This document shows, piece by piece, positions 52,614 through 61,303 of a stretch of DNA of 64,000 bases. The DNA is taken from assembly GCA_013824015.1 (NCBI GenBank), contig PNNC01000205.1, positions 1 through 64,000 of the forward strand. The letters run 5' to 3'. The position numbers and the translations under genes are program-made. The notes below the pieces were generated by a model, which saw only the letters and a program-made list of their open reading frames with translations, made no database searches and was not told the DNA's origin. This stretch comes from Polaromonas sp. GTDB lineage: Bacteria > Pseudomonadota > Gammaproteobacteria > Burkholderiales > Burkholderiaceae_C. Each line of letters starts with the position of its first letter. Position 1 is the first letter of the stretch.

Positions 52614-53290
52614 GGCGCCGCCTTGCCGACCGCCAGCGCGTAGCCCGCATTGCGCAGGGTCTTGATGCAGTCCAGCGGCTCGAGTTTTTTGCGCAAGCGG
52701 CTGATGACGATGTCGACCGCACGGGTATACAAATCGGCTTCATGGCCACGCAGGTGGTTCAGGATGTCGTCGCGGCTGAACACCTTGCCGGGTTCGGCGG
52801 CCAGCAGCGCCAGCAGTTCGAACTCGGTGCCGGTCAGCTCGATGGGTTCGCCGGCGCGGCGCACCTCGCGTGTTCCGAGGTCAATCGACAGGCCCTGGAA
52901 CTCACGCCGCTGGGCCGCCGGCGGCGCGCTGCGCTGGCGCCGCAAAATCGTCTGCAGCCGCGCCACCAGTTCGCGCGGCTCGAAGGGCTTGGGCAGGTAG
53001 TCGTCAGCGCCGAGTTCGAGACCAACCACACGGTCCATCACGTCGCCACGTGCGGTCAGCATCACGATCGGGATGTCGCTGGCCTTGCGGATCTCGCGGC
53101 ACAGCGCAAATCCATCCATCTCGGGCAGCATCACGTCGAGAATGGCCGCGTCATAGGACGTGGCCTTGAGCATTGCCAGCCCCTGGCCGGGGCGCAGCGC
53201 GCTGTCGAGCAGCAGGCCGAAACGCGCGAGGTAGGCCGCCAGCGGCGCGGCCAGGTGTTCGTCATCGTCGATCAGCAGGATGCGGGGCAT
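52610..53290 (-). CDS. OmpR-family response regulator, CpxR/RstA-like
   Basis: 226 aa. Receiver domain: LLIDDDEHLAAPLAAYLARF, phosphoacceptor Asp in AAILDVMLPEMDGF, MLTARGD and the lysine in YLPKPFEPRELVARL. Winged-helix output domain: LTGTEFELLALLAAEPGKVF, SRDDILNHLRG, RAVDIVISRLRKKLEP, IKTLRNAGYAL. It should control spy-like and envelope genes when phosphorylated by the coupled kinase. Confidence 0.94.
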   Translation of the reverse strand: MPRILLIDDDEHLAAPLAAYLARFGLLLDSALRPGQGLAMLKATSYDAAILDVMLPEMDGFALCREIRKASDIPIVMLTARGDVMDRVVGLELGADDYLPKPFEPRELVARLQTILRRQRSAPPAAQRREFQGLSIDLGTREVRRAGEPIELTGTEFELLALLAAEPGKVFSRDDILNHLRGHEADLYTRAVDIVISRLRKKLEPLDCIKTLRNAGYALAVGKAAP

Positions 53291-53318
53291 GCAGACATCA
53301 TAAGAAGCTTTGGCGTGC

Positions 53319-53810
53319 TCACCACGGGTCGGCGCGGCCTATGGGCCCCAGGTGGGTCTGCCGAAAGCCGCAGGCGTACTTGAGCCCGTAACCGAGCGCG
53401 CGGTCAAACCCGATGTGGGCACACCAGACCAGCGCAATCGCCAGCAGTCCCGGCATGGCAGCCAGCACACCCAGCGCCAGCAGCATCAGCGGCCCGGCAT
53501 AGGAGTGCGCGGCGTTGTAGGCCACAGCACCGGCACGCGGCCCGGCCAGGTAAGCGAAGAGGGACAGGTCGGGCAGCAGGAACAACAGCGCGAACCAGCC
53601 CCAGCCCGCGCCAAACTCCGAGTAAGCCGCCGTCGCCAGCGCCAGCACGGCCAGACCCTCAAGGCGCAGCAGTGTGCGTACGCCGCCGTCCGCGCTGCCG
53701 GCGCTCAGCGCAGGCGCGGCCTGGTCACGCGCCGTGGCGACACGCACCACCCGCGCACCCGAGGCCCCAAAGGCGATCGCCTTAGCCACGCTGGCCCCAG
53801 CGGCGGCCAC
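53319..53810 (-). CDS. DUF4260 membrane protein
   Basis: Up to 163 aa. The first 10 codons overlap the preceding Spy-like gene in another frame, so a GTG at 53789 may be the real start. Similarity begins at GGVRTLLRLEGLAVLALATA, with YSEFGAGWGWFALLFLLPDL, AYLAGPRAGAVAYNAAHSYA, GPLMLL and CAHIGFDRALGYGLKY, then FRQTHLGPIGR, matching DUF4260. Three to four membrane helices with His residues. Function unknown. Its place inside the Cpx-like set is notable. Confidence 0.8.
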   Translation of the reverse strand: MAAAGASVAKAIAFGASGARVVRVATARDQAAPALSAGSADGGVRTLLRLEGLAVLALATAAYSEFGAGWGWFALLFLLPDLSLFAYLAGPRAGAVAYNAAHSYAGPLMLLALGVLAAMPGLLAIALVWCAHIGFDRALGYGLKYACGFRQTHLGPIGRADPW

Positions 53811-54243
53811 GCTGCATGAACTCGCGCACTTTCTGCTGCTGCTCGGGCCGCAGGTTGTCGAAGAAGTCGGCGGCAGCGGCGATCACCTCCGGGCTGCCGG
53901 CCTGCAGCGCCGCGGTTTTTTCGGCGATCAGTTTGCTGGCCCCGGCCTGGTCCAGCTTGTTGCCGGCAAACAGGGCCTGCACCGTCGCGCGTGGGTCCTG
54001 CGCGCCACGCAGGGCGGCACGCTGGGCCTGCAGCTTGTCGGCCAGCACCGAGAGCTTCTGCTTCTGCGCGGCATCCAGGTCCAGCTTCTCGCCGACCTTC
54101 TCGACCATGCGCGCCCGCGATTCCGGCGAAGCCCCGGCCCCCGACTGCCAGCCGGGACCGCGGTGCGAACACGCGCCCAGGCTGCCGATGATCAACGCTC
54201 CGCCGAACAGGCCGAGCAGGGTTCTCTTGATAAAACGTTTCAT
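53782..54243 (-). CDS. Spy/CpxP-family periplasmic lipoprotein
   Basis: 153 aa from ATG 54243. Signal peptide with lipobox LGAC (Cys about 25), then an all-helical body with two LTxxQ-like motifs: LDLDAAQKQKLSVLADKLQA and LRPEQQQKVREFMQRG. Spy is an ATP-independent chaperone; CpxP inhibits CpxA. As first gene before a response regulator and kinase it is the likely feedback or target gene. The lipobox is unusual for Spy, which is normally soluble. Confidence 0.85.
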   Translation of the reverse strand: MKRFIKRTLLGLFGGALIIGSLGACSHRGPGWQSGAGASPESRARMVEKVGEKLDLDAAQKQKLSVLADKLQAQRAALRGAQDPRATVQALFAGNKLDQAGASKLIAEKTAALQAGSPEVIAAAADFFDNLRPEQQQKVREFMQRGRRWGQRG

Positions 54244-54390
54244 GGTGCGCCTTGCGAATGAGTGGAGAGGGTTTGTAGGATGCCGGTGGAGGGCCGGCGT
54301 AGGGTTTCGGGGGGATTGCGGTGTGTTTCGGTTTGTTTCGCCACCTCGGCTCAAGGTGCGCCAAAACATCTGGCGCTGAATCGAGGCTGT

Positions 54391-54429
54391 GCATACGGGA
54401 TGGGCGCCAGGAGCTATCAAGTTGCCAGC
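54391..54429 (-). repeat. Degenerate repeat A copy
   Basis: On the minus strand GCTGGCAACTTGATAGC (54429-54413), then TCCTGGCGCCCATCCCGTAT. The 3' half of the 17-mer and the CTGGCGC tail fit; the 5' arm is decayed. Confidence 0.4.
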
Positions 54430-54496
54430 GTCATCTCAAGCACCAACGAGTCGTTACCATCGCGCAGGGGCCATAGGGCTCCGCAAAGGACAACAT

Positions 54497-55549
54497 ATGG
54501 ACCGCCGAAGATTCCTGCAGCACGCCGCCGCGCCCGTTACCGCGCTGGCAACAATGAGCATTCCCGCTTTTGCACAGTCTGCGCCTGCCAGCACCGGCGA
54601 CCTGGCGGTACGCGCCGCTTCGATCGAGGCCTGGCGGCAGCGGCTGCAAGGCATGCTCGACAAAGGCCGGCTGCCCATGATCGACATCCAGGCCACCTAC
54701 GTGCCCGGTGTCACGAACATCGGCCAGCTCATGGCCTGGATGGACGAAGTGGACATCGCACAAATTGCTTTCGCGACGGCTTCTTCGCCGGATTCGGGGC
54801 CTTCGCTGGAGTTGCACCGCCAATACCCCGGCTATTTCATCCCCACCACCAGCAGCGGTGAGTTTCCACGCTGGTGGAACAACCCGGCCGCCTTTGTCAG
54901 CAGGGTGGCCGCAGACCTGAAGACAGGCAATTACTACACCATGGGGGAACACGAATTCCGCCACTACCCGTCACCCGAACAGGTCGAAGCGCGCAACAAT
55001 GGCCGCGACATCACTGTTCCCCTGGACGGACCCGCTGGCCACGCGCTTTTCCAGCTCAGCGAGGACACCGGAACCGCCTTCCAGATCCACTATGAAATCG
55101 AAGACCCCCTGCTGCCTGTGCTGGAATCCATGCTGGCGCGGTATCCCAAGGCCAGGGTCATCTGGTGCCACCTCGGCATGATCCGCTACCCGGACCGTGC
55201 CAAGGCCTACAACCCGGCTTATGTGAAGTCACTGATTACGCGCTTTCCCCATCTCCATTTCGACCTTGCCGTGCCGCGCGCGGAAAACATTTACCGCCCG
55301 TCGGGCGCGCGCGACTCCACCATCTTCCAGAACGGCCGGCTGGGCGAGGAGTGGCAAGCGTTGATGGAAGGATTCCCTGATCGATTCTTGGTGGCCAGCG
55401 ACTATCGCCCCCCGGTTGAGTCCTTGTACCGGACCACCATGGGTCGGCACCGAAATCAGATCCTGGGGCCGCTCAGCGAAGCCGTCCGGCACAAGCTTGC
55501 GTATGGCAATGCCTGGCGGTTGGTCACAGGTAACAGCTGGGGCGCCTGA
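54497..55549 (+). CDS. Tat-exported amidohydrolase-like protein
   Basis: 350 aa from ATG 54497, with AAAGGA upstream. Twin-arginine leader MDRRRFLQHAAAPVTALATM ending at FAQS. The body resembles PF04909 TIM-barrel hydrolases: PMIDIQATYVPGV, FQIHYEIEDPLLPVLESMLA, VIWCHLGMIRYPD, HLHFDLAV and FLVASDYRPP (Asp/His metal-ligand positions are partly changed). The usual H-x-H on strand 1 appears as IDIQAT, so catalysis is uncertain. Base composition is a little lower in GC than neighbours, and it is flanked by repeats A and C, so it may be acquired. Confidence 0.75.
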   Translation: MDRRRFLQHAAAPVTALATMSIPAFAQSAPASTGDLAVRAASIEAWRQRLQGMLDKGRLPMIDIQATYVPGVTNIGQLMAWMDEVDIAQIAFATASSPDSGPSLELHRQYPGYFIPTTSSGEFPRWWNNPAAFVSRVAADLKTGNYYTMGEHEFRHYPSPEQVEARNNGRDITVPLDGPAGHALFQLSEDTGTAFQIHYEIEDPLLPVLESMLARYPKARVIWCHLGMIRYPDRAKAYNPAYVKSLITRFPHLHFDLAVPRAENIYRPSGARDSTIFQNGRLGEEWQALMEGFPDRFLVASDYRPPVESLYRTTMGRHRNQILGPLSEAVRHKLAYGNAWRLVTGNSWGA

Positions 55550-55623
55550 TTCGATTCGGGCTGTCGGCCGGCTGGGCGGCCACACGCTGGGCCAGGCCAG
55601 GGCTCGAATGGTTGGCAACCCTT

Positions 55624-55648
55624 GGATCCGGGGTGAAGTCCGGGATGA
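55624..55648. repeat. Dispersed repeat C, third copy
   Basis: GGATCCGGGGTGAAGTCCGG then GATGA, same orientation as the 51190 copy, with a mutated left arm, in the gap between convergent genes. Confidence 0.6.
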
Positions 55649-55658
55649 CCGGTCTGCC

Positions 55659-57296
55659 TCACGCCGCCGCCGCAGCTCTCTGAATCTCTTCCCGCAGCGC
55701 CTGCTGCTGCCCCAGATGCCGCCCCTGCCGCTCGGCCCGGACTTTTCCACCGGCGGCAGACGGGGTGTGCTGTGTCCCGGCCAGCAGCGCCGCCAGACAC
55801 TGCGGCCGTCCGCGTGCACCGCTGGCCTGGTAATCGGCCAGCAGCGCTGCAGCCACCTGCTGCGGCTCCAGTCGGCGTACCTGCGTCAGGTGGACAAACA
55901 GCAGGTCCACCAGTTTCTCGAGTGCAAATTCATGGGTCTTGCCGGTGGTTTGCCAGAGCCAGTCGCTGAAGGCCAGGAAATGCCCGAAGGCCGAACCCGG
56001 CGCCAGCAGCAAGGCCAGGCCCTGCGCAAAACGCCCGGAATTGGCGACCATTTCCCAGTAACGCGCAAAACGCTTGATGCGCTGCATGCTGGCAAAGTCC
56101 ACCGTCGAGTTCTGCAAAATCGTGTACGGCGTCTGCGGGTCGTAAACCATGGCGAAGCCCCCGGTGTGCCGCGTGATCGGCGTGCCGCGCAGGCGTTTGA
56201 GCACACCGAACTGGATCTCGTGCGGCGCCAAGCCCACCAGGCGGTCAAAACCTTCGGCAAAACTCTCCAGCGTTTCACCGGGCAGGCCGAAAATCAGGTC
56301 GGCATGCACATGGGCGCGGCTCTGATGGACCAGCCAGCGCAGGTTGTCAGCGGTCTTGCCGTTGTCCTGCTTGCGCGAGATGCGTTGCTGCACCTCGGGG
56401 TTGAAGCTCTGGATGCCGACCTCGAACTGCAGCGCGCCTTCGGGAAACTGCGCAATCAGGTCCTTCAGCCGGTCCGGCAGGCTGTCGGGCACCACCTCGA
56501 AATGCACAAACACATCGGGCGCTTCGGCAAGACGGTCCAGGAAAAACTGCAGGATGCGCACCGAGTTGTCGATCTTCAGGTTGAAGGTGCGGTCCACAAA
56601 CTTGAAGTTGCGCGCGCCGCGCCGGTACAGCGCGTCCATTTCGGCCATGAAGCCGTCGAGTTCAAAGGCCCAGGCGGTTTTGTCGAGCGAACTCAGGCAG
56701 AACTCGCACTTGAAGGGGCAGCCGCGCGAGGCCTCGACATACAGCAGCCGCTGCGCCAGGTCCTCGGAGGTGTATTCGCTGTACGGCAGCGCGAGTTCAT
56801 CGAGCGGCGGCTGCTCGCCGGCGATCACCTTCATCAGCGGCTGCGGCCCGTCGAGCAAGGCACGGCACAGTTTGGGAAAACTCACATCGCCCCAGCCGGT
56901 CACCACATGGTCGGCCAGCCGGCAGATTTCCTGCTGCTCCACCTCAAAGCTGACCTCGGGCCCGCCCAGCACAATTTTGATGTCCGGCCGCAAGGCTTTG
57001 AGCAGGCGCACCAGTTGCGTGGTTTCGACCACGTTCCAGATGTAAACACCCAGGCCGATCACCTCGGGTTGCAGCGCCAGCAACTCTTCGACCATGCGGG
57101 TCGCCGGCTGGCCGATCACAAACTCGCGCAATTGCGTCTGCGCCCGCAGACCGGTGCCGCCATGCCTGTCCATGTTGGCCAGCAGGCAACGCAGGCCCAG
57201 CGAGGCGTGGATGTATTTGGCGTTGAGGGTGGCCAGCACAATGCGCGCACTGCTACCCGGGACAGGGGCGGCAGCTTGGGGCGAAGTGCGGTTCAT
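55659..57296 (-). CDS. B12-binding-domain radical SAM protein (DUF4080)
   Basis: 545 aa. The N-terminal cobalamin-binding-like Rossmann domain (ARIVLATLNAKYIHASLGLR, VIGLGVYIWNVVETTQLVRL, IVLGGPEVSFE) is followed by a radical SAM barrel with CPFKCEFC (C-x3-C-x2-C), FVDRTFNLK, LQFEVGIQSFNPEVQQRISR and HADLIFGLPGETLESFAEGF. A C-terminal DUF4080 region follows. Probably a methyltransferase or related enzyme; substrate unknown. Divergent from alaX by 17 bp. Confidence 0.9.
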   Translation of the reverse strand: MNRTSPQAAAPVPGSSARIVLATLNAKYIHASLGLRCLLANMDRHGGTGLRAQTQLREFVIGQPATRMVEELLALQPEVIGLGVYIWNVVETTQLVRLLKALRPDIKIVLGGPEVSFEVEQQEICRLADHVVTGWGDVSFPKLCRALLDGPQPLMKVIAGEQPPLDELALPYSEYTSEDLAQRLLYVEASRGCPFKCEFCLSSLDKTAWAFELDGFMAEMDALYRRGARNFKFVDRTFNLKIDNSVRILQFFLDRLAEAPDVFVHFEVVPDSLPDRLKDLIAQFPEGALQFEVGIQSFNPEVQQRISRKQDNGKTADNLRWLVHQSRAHVHADLIFGLPGETLESFAEGFDRLVGLAPHEIQFGVLKRLRGTPITRHTGGFAMVYDPQTPYTILQNSTVDFASMQRIKRFARYWEMVANSGRFAQGLALLLAPGSAFGHFLAFSDWLWQTTGKTHEFALEKLVDLLFVHLTQVRRLEPQQVAAALLADYQASGARGRPQCLAALLAGTQHTPSAAGGKVRAERQGRHLGQQQALREEIQRAAAAA

Positions 57297-57313
57297 GCCG
57301 GTATTATCAAACC

Positions 57314-58084
57314 ATGACGCAAACCCTGTTTCGCGATGACGCTTACCTGCGCGAATGCACCGCCACGGTCATGGCCATCAGCGAGCAGGGCCTGGTGCTG
57401 GACCGCACGGTGTTTTACCCGCTGGGCGGCGGCCAGGCCGGTGATGCCGGGCTGCTGGTGCTGGCCGATGGGCGTGAAATCGCGATCGCCGATACCCGCA
57501 AGGGGAAAAACGAAGACGGTCAGCCCACCGACGCGATTTGCCACCTGCCCGCCCTGGCCGACCCGGCGACGTCGGTGCTGGCCTGCTGGCAGCAGGCCGG
57601 TGTGCAGGTCGGCGACCGGGTCACCGCCCGCATCAACTGGGAACGCCGGCACCGGCTGATGCGTTTTCACACCACCACACACCTGCTGTGCCACCTGGTG
57701 CCGCAGCTGGTCAACGGTTGCTCGATCACGCCCGACTACGCGCGGCTGGACTTCAGCATGAGCGACCCGCTGGACAAGGAAGCGCTGACGGCCGGCATCG
57801 CGCGCCTGGTCGCCGCGGCCCACCCGCTGGTGGTCGGCAGCATCAGCGACGCCGAGCTCGACGCGAATCCGGCGCTGGTCAAAAGCATGAGTGTGTCGCC
57901 GCCGCGCGGCAGCGGCCAGGTGCGCACCATCCGCATTGGTGGCCAGGGGCCGGCGCAGATGATTGATTTGCAGCCTTGCGGCGGCACCCATGTGGCCAAC
58001 ACCGCCGAGATTGGCGCGGTGATCGTCACCAAAATCGAAAAGAAAAGCGCGAGCACCCGCCGTGTCGTGCTGGGTTTTGCCTGA
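57314..58084 (+). CDS. alaX: Alanyl-tRNA editing protein (AlaX type)
   Basis: 256 aa. Free-standing editing domain that hydrolyses Ser-tRNA-Ala (and Gly). The N-terminal beta-barrel has TVFYPLGGGQAGDAG. Zn ligands lie in RFHTTTHLLCHLV (H-x3-H) and QPCGGTHVANTAEIG (C-x3-H). The C-terminal IEKKSASTRRVVLGFA is like the AlaRS SAD domain. Length fits AlaX-M/L. Confidence 0.93.
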   Translation: MTQTLFRDDAYLRECTATVMAISEQGLVLDRTVFYPLGGGQAGDAGLLVLADGREIAIADTRKGKNEDGQPTDAICHLPALADPATSVLACWQQAGVQVGDRVTARINWERRHRLMRFHTTTHLLCHLVPQLVNGCSITPDYARLDFSMSDPLDKEALTAGIARLVAAAHPLVVGSISDAELDANPALVKSMSVSPPRGSGQVRTIRIGGQGPAQMIDLQPCGGTHVANTAEIGAVIVTKIEKKSASTRRVVLGFA

Positions 58085-58092
58085 ACCGCGTC

Positions 58093-58416
58093 ATGCGACC
58101 CCGCAACGCCACCGGCGACTCCTTTTTTGCCTGGGACGGCGACGTGCTGGTGCTCAACATCCTCGGCAAGCCCGCAGCCGGGCGCGACGCCATCGGCAAG
58201 CCCAAAGGAACACAATTGAAAGTCAGCGTGACGGCCGCGCCGCAGGCCGGCAAGGCGACCGACCACATGCTGCGTTTCCTCGCGCCGCTGTTCGGCGTGG
58301 CGGTGGCCGACATCGAGGTGGTGTTCGGGCAGGAAAATGTCAACAAGCAGTTGCGCATCAGGGCGCCGAAAAAACTGCCGGCCGTGTTTGGCACCGTCCC
58401 GCCACCCCCTCCATGA
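58093..58416 (+). CDS. DUF167/YggU-family protein
   Basis: 107 aa from ATG 58093, 8 bp after alaX. Core: LVLNILGKPAAGRDAIGKPK, LKVSVTAAPQAGKATDHMLR, FLAPLFGVAVADIEVVFGQE and NVNKQLRIRAP, matching the YggU fold ('v.a.P..GkAN..l...la'), with Thr-Asp replacing the usual Ala-Asn. A poly-Pro end follows. Function of the family is unknown. Confidence 0.85.
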   Translation: MRPRNATGDSFFAWDGDVLVLNILGKPAAGRDAIGKPKGTQLKVSVTAAPQAGKATDHMLRFLAPLFGVAVADIEVVFGQENVNKQLRIRAPKKLPAVFGTVPPPPP

Positions 58417-58470
58417 GCCGGGTGCCGGCCCGGCCCCGCAGGAACTAAAGGCGCAAGCCCCGCTCACACC

Positions 58471-60630
58471 ATGACCATGTTTTTCCACCGCCTTTTTTCT
58501 GCTCTCACTTTGATAGCAGCCTGCGCCCTGCCGACAGGGGCTGGCGCCCAATTCAGCCTCAAGGAAGGGGCACCGGCCAGCACCACCGTGGTGACCGAGC
58601 AGGTGCGCGCCGAATTGCTGGCCTGGGCGCCCGACGGCGTGCAGCCCGGCAAGCCGCTGTGGGTCGGCCTGCAGCTCGCGCACATCCCGGAGTGGCACAC
58701 CTACTGGAAAAACTCGGGCGATTCCGGCCTGCCGACGCTGCTCGAATGGACGCTGCCGGCCGGCATCACGGCCGGCGAGATCGCCTGGCCCACGCCGAAA
58801 AAAATCCCCATCGGCACACTGGCCAACTATGGCTACGAAGGCACGGTGCTGCTGCCGGTGCCACTTTCGGTCGCGCCCGGCTTTGCTGCCAGCGAGCTCG
58901 AGATCAAACTCAAGGCCGCCTGGCTGGTCTGCAAGAAGGAATGTATTCCGCAGGAAGGCGATTTTGTGCTGAAGATTCCAGCGCGCAGTTCGACCGGCCT
59001 GAGCGGCAGCGCCTTCGCCGCGGCCTTTGCCGCGAGCCCCAGGCCGCTGGACGGGGCGGGCAGCCGGATTGCGGTCGATGCCCAGGCGATCCAGGTCTCG
59101 CTGGCCGGCCTGCCGGCCAGTCTGCAGGGCAAGACCCTGGATTTTTTCCCCGAAACCGGCAGCGTGATCGAACCGGGCGCCGCCTGGCAGCAGGCCTGGC
59201 AGGGCGCGGTCTGGACGGCGCAGATTCCGCTGTCCAGCCAGCGCACCGAGAGCCCGCAGCAGATGCCGGTGGTGGTGGCGTCAGGCGATGCGGCTTACCG
59301 CATCACTGCGCCGGTGCAGGGCGCCTGGCCGGCGGTGGCCGCCCCGGCCACGATGTCGCCGGCACTGGAGGCCGCGCTCAAGGCCAATGCCGCCGTGGGT
59401 GCGGCGCCCAGCGTCAGCAGCGGCCAGCCGCTCGGGCTGCTGGCCGCCCTGCTCGGCGCGCTGCTGGGCGGGCTGATCCTGAACCTGATGCCCTGTGTAT
59501 TCCCGGTGCTGGCGATCAAGGTGGTCAGCTTCACCCAGGAAAAAAACCAGGCCACACGCCTGGCCGGCGGGCTGGCCTACACCGCCGGCGTGCTGCTGTC
59601 CTTCATCGCCCTGGGCGCGGTGCTGCTGGGCCTGCGCGCTGCCGGTGAGCAGCTCGGCTGGGGCTTCCAGCTGCAAAGCCCGGCCGTGGTAGCGGCGCTG
59701 GCCGCGCTGTTCACGCTGATCGGCCTGAACCTGGCCGGTCTGTTCGAGTTCGGCAGCGTGCTGCCCAGCCGCGTCGCCAGCCTGCAGGCCAGCAACCCGA
59801 CCGCCAACGCTTTTCTGACCGGCGTGCTGGCGACGGCGATTGCCTCGCCCTGCACCGCGCCTTTCATGGGTGCGTCGCTGGGTTTTGCGCTGGGCTTGCC
59901 GGCCTGGCAGGCACTGGCTGTGTTTGGCGCCATCGGCCTGGGCATGGCTTTGCCCTACCTGGCCGCCAGCGCCGTGCCCGCGGTGGCGCGCGCGTTGCCG
60001 CGGCCCGGCCCGTGGATGGACACCTTCCGCCGCCTGATGGCCTTCCCGATGTTCGCCACCGTGGCCTGGCTGGTCTGGGTGCTGGGCCAGCAAAGCGGTA
60101 TCGACGGCGCCGGCGCCCTGCTGGCGCTGCTGGTGCTGATGGCGCTGGTGTTGTGGTCGCTGACCCTGCGCGGCCGGGCACGTCTTGTGCTTGCTACGTT
60201 TTCAATAGCGCTTGCCGCAGCAGGGCTATGGGCGGTGGGCCAGAATGTCACCCAAGCGATGGATGCCCCAGCGATTGCCGGCGCGCCCTCCGAGCGCTGG
60301 CAGACCTGGGAGCCGGGCCGGGTCGAGCAGCTCACGGCGCAGGGCCGCAGCGTGTTTGTCGACTTCACCGCGGCCTGGTGCGTGACCTGCCAGTACAACA
60401 AGAAAACCACGCTGGCCAACAGCACGGTGCTGGCCGACATGGACGCCAAAAAAGTCGCCCTGCTGCGTGCCGACTGGACACGCCGCGACCCGGCGGTGAC
60501 GGCGGCGCTGGCGCAACTGGGACGCAACGGCGTGCCGGTGTATGTGATTTACAAGCCTGGCAGCGCGCCGGTGGTGCTGTCGGAAATCCTGTCTGTCGAT
60601 GATGTGCGGGCCGAACTGGCCAAACTGTGA
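58471..60630 (+). CDS. dsbD: Protein-disulfide reductase DsbD/ScsB-like
   Basis: 719 aa. Signal peptide, then an N-terminal DsbD-alpha-like domain (about 30-280) with the Cys pair WLVCKKECIPQE. An eight-helix membrane domain follows (about 320-570) with NLMPCVFPVLAIK and ASPCTAPFMGASLGFALGLP, whose cysteines shuttle electrons. The C-terminal thioredoxin domain has DFTAAWCVTCQYNK. It moves reducing power from cytosolic thioredoxin to periplasmic partners. The ScsB-like N terminus differs from E. coli DsbD. Two repeat A copies lie in frame, in the signal peptide and in the last membrane helix. Followed by a periplasmic redoxin, a likely partner. Confidence 0.92.
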   Translation: MTMFFHRLFSALTLIAACALPTGAGAQFSLKEGAPASTTVVTEQVRAELLAWAPDGVQPGKPLWVGLQLAHIPEWHTYWKNSGDSGLPTLLEWTLPAGITAGEIAWPTPKKIPIGTLANYGYEGTVLLPVPLSVAPGFAASELEIKLKAAWLVCKKECIPQEGDFVLKIPARSSTGLSGSAFAAAFAASPRPLDGAGSRIAVDAQAIQVSLAGLPASLQGKTLDFFPETGSVIEPGAAWQQAWQGAVWTAQIPLSSQRTESPQQMPVVVASGDAAYRITAPVQGAWPAVAAPATMSPALEAALKANAAVGAAPSVSSGQPLGLLAALLGALLGGLILNLMPCVFPVLAIKVVSFTQEKNQATRLAGGLAYTAGVLLSFIALGAVLLGLRAAGEQLGWGFQLQSPAVVAALAALFTLIGLNLAGLFEFGSVLPSRVASLQASNPTANAFLTGVLATAIASPCTAPFMGASLGFALGLPAWQALAVFGAIGLGMALPYLAASAVPAVARALPRPGPWMDTFRRLMAFPMFATVAWLVWVLGQQSGIDGAGALLALLVLMALVLWSLTLRGRARLVLATFSIALAAAGLWAVGQNVTQAMDAPAIAGAPSERWQTWEPGRVEQLTAQGRSVFVDFTAAWCVTCQYNKKTTLANSTVLADMDAKKVALLRADWTRRDPAVTAALAQLGRNGVPVYVIYKPGSAPVVLSEILSVDDVRAELAKL
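58501..58553 (+). repeat. Dispersed repeat A in the dsbD signal-peptide region
   Basis: 17-mer GCTCTCACTTTGATAGC (58501-58517) and a tail with CCGACAGGGGCTGGCGCCC, encoding about residues 11-28 of the protein, including the hydrophobic core. Confidence 0.65.
60193..60236 (+). repeat. Dispersed repeat A in the last dsbD membrane helix
   Basis: 17-mer GCTACGTTTTCAATAGC (60193-60209), then GCTTGCCGCAGCAGGGCTAT and GGGCGG, coding residues about 575-589 (ATFSIALAAAGLWAVG). Confidence 0.6.
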
Positions 60631-60656
60631 TCACTTTTCTTCAAGGAGTTTTTGCG

Positions 60657-61301
60657 ATGCCCAAGCCTTCTTCTCCCGTTTCGGTGAATCGTCGCGTCTT
60701 TTCGGGCGCCCTGCTGACCGCGCCGCTGGCGCTGACGCTGGCCAGCCCGGCCTTCGCGGCGGCCGCTGTCGGCCAGGCTGCGCCGGATTTTTCCGCCACC
60801 GACACGACCGGCCAGACGCGCAAGCTCAGCGACTACAAGGGCAAGCTGGTGGTGCTCGAATGGACCAACCCGGGTTGCCCCTTTGTGCAGAAGCACTACA
60901 ACGGCAACATGCAGTCGCTGCAGAAGGAGTTTGCCGGCAAGGGGGTGGTCTGGCTCGCTATCAACTCGACCGAAACCGGCAGCGGCGACTACCTGACCCC
61001 GGCAAAACTCGCCGGCTGGCTCGGCGAGAAGCAGGCCGCGCCCACCGCCACGCTGATGGACGAGTCCGGCAGGATCGGCCAGCTTTACGGCGCCAAAACC
61101 ACGCCGCACATGTACATCGTCAGTCCGCAGGGTCAGCTGATCTACGCCGGCGGCATCGACAGCATTGCCTCGGCGCGGGTGGACGACATCAAGACCGCGA
61201 CCAACTATGTGCGCCAGGGACTGACCGAGGCCCTGGGTGGCAAGCCGCTCAGCGTGGCCTCCAGCCGGGCCTACGGCTGCTCCATCAAGTACAAGGCCTG
61301 A
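60657..61301 (+). CDS. Thioredoxin-like redoxin (AhpC/TSA fold), exported
   Basis: 214 aa from ATG 60657, with AAGGAG at 60643-60648. The leader VNRRVFSGALLTAPLALTLA, ending SPAFAAA, has a twin-arginine look. The redoxin domain reads AAPDFSATDTTGQTRKLSDY, LEWTNPGCPFVQKHYNGNMQ, and PHMYIVSPQGQLIYAGGID. A single Cys sits where CxxC would be (GCPFVQ), as in some peroxiredoxin-like proteins. It is 26 bp after dsbD and so is probably its periplasmic client. Confidence 0.88.
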   Translation: MPKPSSPVSVNRRVFSGALLTAPLALTLASPAFAAAAVGQAAPDFSATDTTGQTRKLSDYKGKLVVLEWTNPGCPFVQKHYNGNMQSLQKEFAGKGVVWLAINSTETGSGDYLTPAKLAGWLGEKQAAPTATLMDESGRIGQLYGAKTTPHMYIVSPQGQLIYAGGIDSIASARVDDIKTATNYVRQGLTEALGGKPLSVASSRAYGCSIKYKA

Positions 61302-61303
61302 GC

